Assembly: GCA_043585095.1 (NCBI GenBank)
Contig: CP121321.1
Span: 1,116,001 to 1,180,000 of the forward strand
From: JANQIO01 sp043585095
Lineage (GTDB): Bacteria > Pseudomonadota > Gammaproteobacteria > Pseudomonadales > Halieaceae
Length of the DNA: 64,000 nt
Direction: 5' to 3'
Within the stretch, counting starts at the first letter, position 1. The number at the start of each line of letters is the position of its first letter. Below the pieces are notes generated by a model. The model was not told the DNA's origin. It worked only from the letters and a program-made list of their open reading frames with translations, and did no database searches. Both the position numbers and the translations under genes were made by a program. Of this stretch, positions 59,973 through 64,000 are shown one piece after another.

Positions 59973-60687
59973 CCCGGTGCTGGAGTGCCGCGATTTGGGG
60001 CGCAGTTATCGCGACGGCGACCTGGCTGTCGATGTCCTTGCCGGGGTAAACCTGCGGCTAGGCTCGGCAGAAAAAATCGCAATAGTAGGCGCTTCAGGCT
60101 CAGGTAAATCGACCTTGCTCAACCTACTGGGTGGCCTCGATCTGCCCACTACCGGTCAGGTGCTGATGCTCGGTAAGGACCTGGCGACTCTCGATGAAAC
60201 CACGCGCTGCCAGCTGCGAAATCGGCAGCTCGGCTTTGTCTATCAGTTTCATCACCTGCTGCCCGAGTTTGATGCCGCCGAGAACGTCGCCATGCCGTTG
60301 ATGATAGGAGGCGAGCGCCGTGCTCCCGCGCTGAAAACAGCCGCTGCGATGTTGGATGCCGTGGGTCTTTCGGCGCGTATGCAGCACCGTCCCGGTCAAC
60401 TCTCCGGTGGTGAGCGGCAGCGGGTTGCGATCGCACGCGCTTTGGTGACAGAGCCCGCCTGCGTTCTCATGGATGAGCCTACGGGTAATCTTGATCCCGC
60501 ATCGGCGGCTCAGGTATTAGGGCTAATCGACGACCTCAAGCAGCGCATGACCGCGAGCTTCGTGGTGGTTACCCACGATACCCGGATCGCACGACATATG
60601 GATCGCATCTATGAACTGGCACAGGGAACGCTGCTGGAGCAAACGTCCGGCGCTGCAAGCAGTCACAGCGAGACTGCGCCGACGTGA
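59947..60687 (+). CDS. lolD: lipoprotein-releasing ABC ATPase LolD
   Basis: A 246-residue ATPase. Walker A IVGASGSGKSTLLNLLGGLD, signature QLSGGERQRVAIARALV, Walker B ACVLMDEPTGNLDPA, and switch His in VVVTHDTRIARHMDRIYEL. Two possible ATGs arise from a 15-bp duplication; the second, at 59962, gives 241 residues. Its first ATG overlaps the lolC stop by 8 bp. Energises LolC/E. Confidence 0.95.
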   Translation: MSDTVMSDAPVLECRDLGRSYRDGDLAVDVLAGVNLRLGSAEKIAIVGASGSGKSTLLNLLGGLDLPTTGQVLMLGKDLATLDETTRCQLRNRQLGFVYQFHHLLPEFDAAENVAMPLMIGGERRAPALKTAAAMLDAVGLSARMQHRPGQLSGGERQRVAIARALVTEPACVLMDEPTGNLDPASAAQVLGLIDDLKQRMTASFVVVTHDTRIARHMDRIYELAQGTLLEQTSGAASSHSETAPT

Positions 60688-61910
60688 GAGCGTCCGTACT
60701 GTTCGCCATTGCCGCTCGCTATAGCCTGGGGGGGCGACGCGCTACGCTGAGCAGTTTTCTTTCCATGTTGTCCGTGTTGGGCATGGTGCTGGCCATTGCC
60801 TTGCTGATTCTGGTGTTGTCGGTCATGAACGGCTTTGACCGCGAGATGCGCGAAAACATTCTTTCGCTGGTGCCGCAGCTGACGCTTAACGCCTGGCGTC
60901 CCGTGGCCGATTGGCAGGCACCTATGGAGCAACTGGTCGACGAGCCTGGGGTAGAGGCGGTGGCGCCTTTTGTCGAACTGCAGGGCATGTTGTTGCGTGA
61001 CGTCGCGATAGAAACGGCTTTGATACAGGGAGTTGATCCAGACCTGCAGCGTCGTCTGTCCGGCTTGGAACGGGTTGTGCAGCAAGACCACCTGGCGCGT
61101 TTTGCCGCTGACACAAACGGTATGCTGCTGGGTGCACGCCTGGTCGAGCGCCTGGGCGTGGATGTCGGCGATTCGGTGACGCTTATTGTGCCCGCTCAAT
61201 CCGGTCAAACTACGCCTCAATTTGCTGTGTTCACGCTGTCGGGAGCGATCCGCAGTGATACAGAGTTGGACGAGAGTCTTGCGGTTGTGCAGCTACAGAA
61301 AGCAATTTCACTCTCCGGCGGCGGAGTGCACGGCTTCCGCGTTCGCTTGACCGACGTTTTTGCGGCGCCACAAATGGGATGGCGCTTGATACAAGGTCTA
61401 CCCCCCGGATTTTATGCCAGTGACTGGACCCAGACCCACGGCAACTTGTACAGCGCGATTCAAATGTCTCGGGATCTAGTCATTTTGCTGTTGGTGTCGA
61501 TTATCGCGATTGCCGCCTTCAACGTGGTGTCTTCACTGGTATTGGTGGTTCTGGATAAGCGTGCGGATATCGCCATCTTGCGCGCATTGGGCGCGAGGCC
61601 TGAGCATATCCGGGGCATATTCCTGCGGCAGGGGCTGTTCATCGCGCTGGTCGGTACCACCCTGGGCACAGCGCTGGGCGTATTAGCCAGTCTGGGCGCG
61701 ACCGACGCGGTCGCACTGATAGAGCAATGGTTGGGCATTCGTTTTCTCGACACCGATGTCTATCCAATCGGCTATTTGCCTACCGACCTGCGGCTACTGG
61801 ACCTGCTGGTTATCAACGGCGTGGCTATTATTCTGTGCTTTGTGGCGGCCCTGTATCCTGCGCGTCGCGCTGCGCGATTGCCGCCTGCCGAAGCGCTACG
61901 TCACGATTAG
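60684..61910 (+). CDS. lolE: lipoprotein-releasing ABC transporter permease LolE
   Basis: A 408-residue FtsX-type permease similar in layout to LolC (GRRATLSSFLSMLSVLGMVLAIALLILVLSVMNGFDREMRENILSLVPQL and LDKRADIAILRALGARPEHIRGIFLRQGLF). GTG start overlapping lolD by 4 bp. Its last 83 bp overlap the convergent DUF2062 gene. Confidence 0.93.
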   Translation: MRASVLFAIAARYSLGGRRATLSSFLSMLSVLGMVLAIALLILVLSVMNGFDREMRENILSLVPQLTLNAWRPVADWQAPMEQLVDEPGVEAVAPFVELQGMLLRDVAIETALIQGVDPDLQRRLSGLERVVQQDHLARFAADTNGMLLGARLVERLGVDVGDSVTLIVPAQSGQTTPQFAVFTLSGAIRSDTELDESLAVVQLQKAISLSGGGVHGFRVRLTDVFAAPQMGWRLIQGLPPGFYASDWTQTHGNLYSAIQMSRDLVILLLVSIIAIAAFNVVSSLVLVVLDKRADIAILRALGARPEHIRGIFLRQGLFIALVGTTLGTALGVLASLGATDAVALIEQWLGIRFLDTDVYPIGYLPTDLRLLDLLVINGVAIILCFVAALYPARRAARLPPAEALRHD

Positions 61911-62439
61911 CCTGCTCCAGCGCCAGACGGCGTCGTAAACTTCTCGCCTCCCAGCGTTGCACGGCTCGCCAGCGCCATAGCATCTGGATGGTAAAAAAGC
62001 CCAGACTGCCAAAGAAAAACCCGCAGATCACGCATCCCAGCAGGAATGGCTGCCACACGGCGACCAGGCTTGAGCTTATCCATTGCCAACTCAGTTCGAA
62101 CTCCAGCGGCAGCAGCGGGGTCCCTAGCACGGCAGCCCCGACCCGGTAGGAAAAGTAAAACAACGGCGCGATCGTCAGTGGATTACTGATCCAGGACAGC
62201 GCGACCGCTAACGGGAGATTGCAGCGCACGCGCACCGCCAACACGGCGGCTAGTAGCATTTGAATTGGCAGGGGCACGAAGGCCAGGCACAAGCCCAGGA
62301 AAAAGGCGCGTGAGGCAGAGCTTCGGTTGATATGCCAAAGGTTCGGCTGATAGAGCCCTTCTCCGAAGTATCGCAGCATGCGAATACGTTTCAGGCGCGC
62401 GGGGGAGGGCATAAAGCGCTTTAAAGTGTTCTTTGGCAT
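61828..62439 (-). CDS. DUF2062 membrane protein
   Basis: A 203-residue membrane protein starting MPKNTLKRFMPSPARLKRIRMLRYFGEGL (family start; a longer frame to 62487 is not conserved). The motif LWHINRSSASRAFFLGLCLAFVPLPIQMLLAAVLAVRVRCNLPLAVALSWISNPLTIAPLFYFSYRVGAAVLG is characteristic of DUF2062. Three to four helices, then a basic, Arg/Gln/Ala-rich tail. Function unknown. It overlaps lolE tail-to-tail by 83 bp, and is divergent from comEC. Confidence 0.9.
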   Translation of the reverse strand: MPKNTLKRFMPSPARLKRIRMLRYFGEGLYQPNLWHINRSSASRAFFLGLCLAFVPLPIQMLLAAVLAVRVRCNLPLAVALSWISNPLTIAPLFYFSYRVGAAVLGTPLLPLEFELSWQWISSSLVAVWQPFLLGCVICGFFFGSLGFFTIQMLWRWRAVQRWEARSLRRRLALEQANRDVALRQAAIAQRDAQDTGPPQSTE

Positions 62440-62508
62440 AGCGGGCTGGCGGCGATGCAGCTCCTGTGCTTGACTCAAAACAGCCACGGAATTGGGCGGT
62501 CAATAGTA

Positions 62509-64000
62509 ATGCAATCAAGGATGATTGTAAGTGCCGCGGGCGTATTGCTGGTCGGCTGGTTGCCGACCCTGCCGCCTGCGTGGAGTCTTATCGCAGCCGC
62601 GCTGTGTTGCGCGGTGGTTTACGGCGTCTACAGGCCAGCCGGCAAGCTGCTGTTCGCACTGTCGCTGGGGCTGGCCTATGGCGTGGGCTTCGGGGCGCTG
62701 TTTCTACAGTCCCTTATTCCGAGTGAGCTGGAGTCTGAAGCTCTGCAGGCCAGTGTTCTTGTCCTAGAGCCTCCTCAGCGCCGCTGGTCCAGCCAGGGCC
62801 TGCGTCAACGTTTCTCCGCTGACGTGGAACTCACGGATTGCGAACGCATTTACGCCCCCTGTGAGCGTGGCCCGCTAAAGGTTTGGTTATCGTATTACGG
62901 GGACGACTTCCTGCGTGCCGGCGAGCGCTGGCGGGGAGTTGTCACGCTCAAGCGCCCAAGGGGGCTGGCAAACCCTGGTAGCTTTAACCGTGAGGCGTGG
63001 CTGGCCGAGCGAGGTTACATTGCCACCGGTTACCTTCATGACAGCCCTCTCGGACTGCTCGAGGCAGGGCGGGGCAGCTGGATACAGCGCTGGCGACAGG
63101 AGCTGGGCGAGCGTTTGCGAGATCGAATGGGCGACGGCTCGGCGGCGGGGGTGCTCCTGGCTCTGACTACAGGCGACCGCAGTGCGCTTTCCCGGGATGA
63201 CTGGCAGCGCTTTCAGCGTTACGGCATGACCCACCTGGTCGTCATTTCCGGTCTGCACGTGGGTTTGGTAGCCGGTCTGGGATTTCTACTGGGGCGCCCC
63301 TTTGGACGCTGGGGCAGCCACGCCGGCGCTTTAGTGTTTGCCTGCACCTACAGTGCCCTGGCGGGCTTCACACTGCCAACCGTGCGGGCACTGGCCATGT
63401 TGTGCAGTGTGCAGATTGTCGGCGCGCTCGGTCGCCGCGCCCAGCCGTCACAGGGGCTGTCGCTGGCATTGCTGGTAGTGGCGCTGATAGATCCTTTGGC
63501 GAGCCACAGTGCGGGCTTCTGGCTGTCTTTCGGCGCAGTCTGCATTTTGTTCTATGTGCGGCATATGTGGCCCCAGCTTGAGGGCTGGCGCCTGGCGCTG
63601 GTGTTGCAATGCCTGCTGGCACCCTGCACAGGGCTGATGGCGGCGTATTGGTATGGCGGTATGGGGATGTTGGCCCCCTTGGTGAATCTAATTGCTATCC
63701 CCATTGTTGGGTTCTGGATGGCTCCACTGTGCCTTGCCGCAGCGGTGTTGCCGCTCCTGGACGGCATGCTGTGGGACCTGGCCTCGCTGCCGGTGCACGG
63801 GTTTTTGGCTGTTGACGACATTGTGAGTGCTTCGCTGTCGCCCTGGCTGAGATTCCGACCGTCAACGGTATCTATGGTGGCGGGACTGCTGGCGATTCTG
63901 TGGAGTGTGTCCCATAGGTCGCTGCCGCTGCGATGGCTCGCACTTCCGGGGTTAGCGCTGTTGCTGTTCCCAACCACAACGGCAATGCAGGCAGGAAGTA
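62509..64000 (+). CDS. comEC: ComEC/Rec2 competence-family channel protein, 3'-truncated by the window
   Basis: The visible 497 codons run to the window end without a stop. The N-terminus has two hydrophobic helices (about 1-55), a soluble OB-type DUF4131 region (about 85-190, including GERWRGVVTLKRPRGLANPGSFNREAWL) and the ComEC core LLALTTGDRSALSRDDWQRFQRYGMTHLVVISGLHVGLVAGLGF with many following helices. ComEC forms the inner-membrane DNA-uptake channel. The C-terminal lactamase-like domain would be beyond 64000. Confidence 0.92.
   Translation, partial: MQSRMIVSAAGVLLVGWLPTLPPAWSLIAAALCCAVVYGVYRPAGKLLFALSLGLAYGVGFGALFLQSLIPSELESEALQASVLVLEPPQRRWSSQGLRQRFSADVELTDCERIYAPCERGPLKVWLSYYGDDFLRAGERWRGVVTLKRPRGLANPGSFNREAWLAERGYIATGYLHDSPLGLLEAGRGSWIQRWRQELGERLRDRMGDGSAAGVLLALTTGDRSALSRDDWQRFQRYGMTHLVVISGLHVGLVAGLGFLLGRPFGRWGSHAGALVFACTYSALAGFTLPTVRALAMLCSVQIVGALGRRAQPSQGLSLALLVVALIDPLASHSAGFWLSFGAVCILFYVRHMWPQLEGWRLALVLQCLLAPCTGLMAAYWYGGMGMLAPLVNLIAIPIVGFWMAPLCLAAAVLPLLDGMLWDLASLPVHGFLAVDDIVSASLSPWLRFRPSTVSMVAGLLAILWSVSHRSLPLRWLALPGLALLLFPTTTAMQAGS

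Noticed and set aside
1..64000. Prophage, transposon, integron or defence island
   Set aside because: No integrase, transposase, phage structural, toxin-antitoxin or restriction genes were found on either strand.

Overview
The window is chromosomal DNA of a gammaproteobacterium, probably a marine aerobic lineage near Halieaceae/Cellvibrionales or Pseudomonadales. This is inferred from gene content and order: topA-lexA, csiV-mfd beside a long GAPDH and the nqrABCDEF-apbE-nqrM cluster, tRNA-Ser-ffs-dnaX-ybaB-recR-rnd-ycgL-ycgN, and a DUF3450/TtpC-type TonB cluster. GC content looks to be in the mid 50s percent by eye. Genes are tightly packed, mostly housekeeping, and many neighbours overlap by 1, 4 or 8 bp (TAATG, ATGA). 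There is no prophage, transposase, integrase, CRISPR array or rRNA.

Layout. 1-9 kb: end of a GDT1-like transporter, htpG, then gpsA-sixA-hydrolase-DUF4892, folE (minus), prmB, aroC, a GcvR-like gene. 9.3-13.5 kb: a six-gene operon with short overlaps (yheU, tusA, epmC, 5'-3' exonuclease, pdxB, ATP-NAD kinase). 13.5-17.1 kb: msrB, a Tat-exported PhoD phosphatase and a second folE ending in a strong terminator. 17.2-23 kb: a TonB energy-transducing operon (DUF3450, TtpC, ExbB, ExbD, TonB, TPR) preceded by an FNR/Anr-type palindrome, then a TlpA-like thioredoxin. 23.1-27.3 kb: tRNA-Glu and tRNA-Gly, yadGH, queF, a repeat-rich small gene, tRNA-Ser and the SRP RNA. 27.3-27.65 kb: a composite 42/19-bp repeat array. 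27.8-32.5 kb: the dnaX-ybaB-recR-rnd-ycgL-ycgN operon, where dnaX carries an E. coli-like A-AAA-AAG frameshift site. 32.6-43.5 kb: MoxR/VWA pair, TrmH, IclR, glutaredoxin, Usp, topA, lexA with SOS boxes. 43.5-58.4 kb: MTA/MTI phosphorylase, csiV, mfd, gap, and the Na+-NQR operon with its flavin transferase and maturation factor. 58.7-64 kb: lolCDE, a DUF2062 gene and the start of comEC.

What stands out is not a new enzyme cassette but many short tandem duplications whose coding units are all multiples of 3 bp: 12 bp in gpsA, 15 bp in the hydrolase, 21 bp in a small gene at 26.8 kb, 21 bp in apbE, and 15 bp at the lolC/lolD junction. The noncoding array after ffs is a further case. The two 21-bp units, 30 kb apart and translated in different frames, share a GAGCC(T)TCAGCG core. 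This suggests a DNA-level, dispersed minisatellite. The apbE case is the oddest: the only visible start lies upstream of a rho-independent-type terminator, and the repeats lie between it and the lipoprotein signal.
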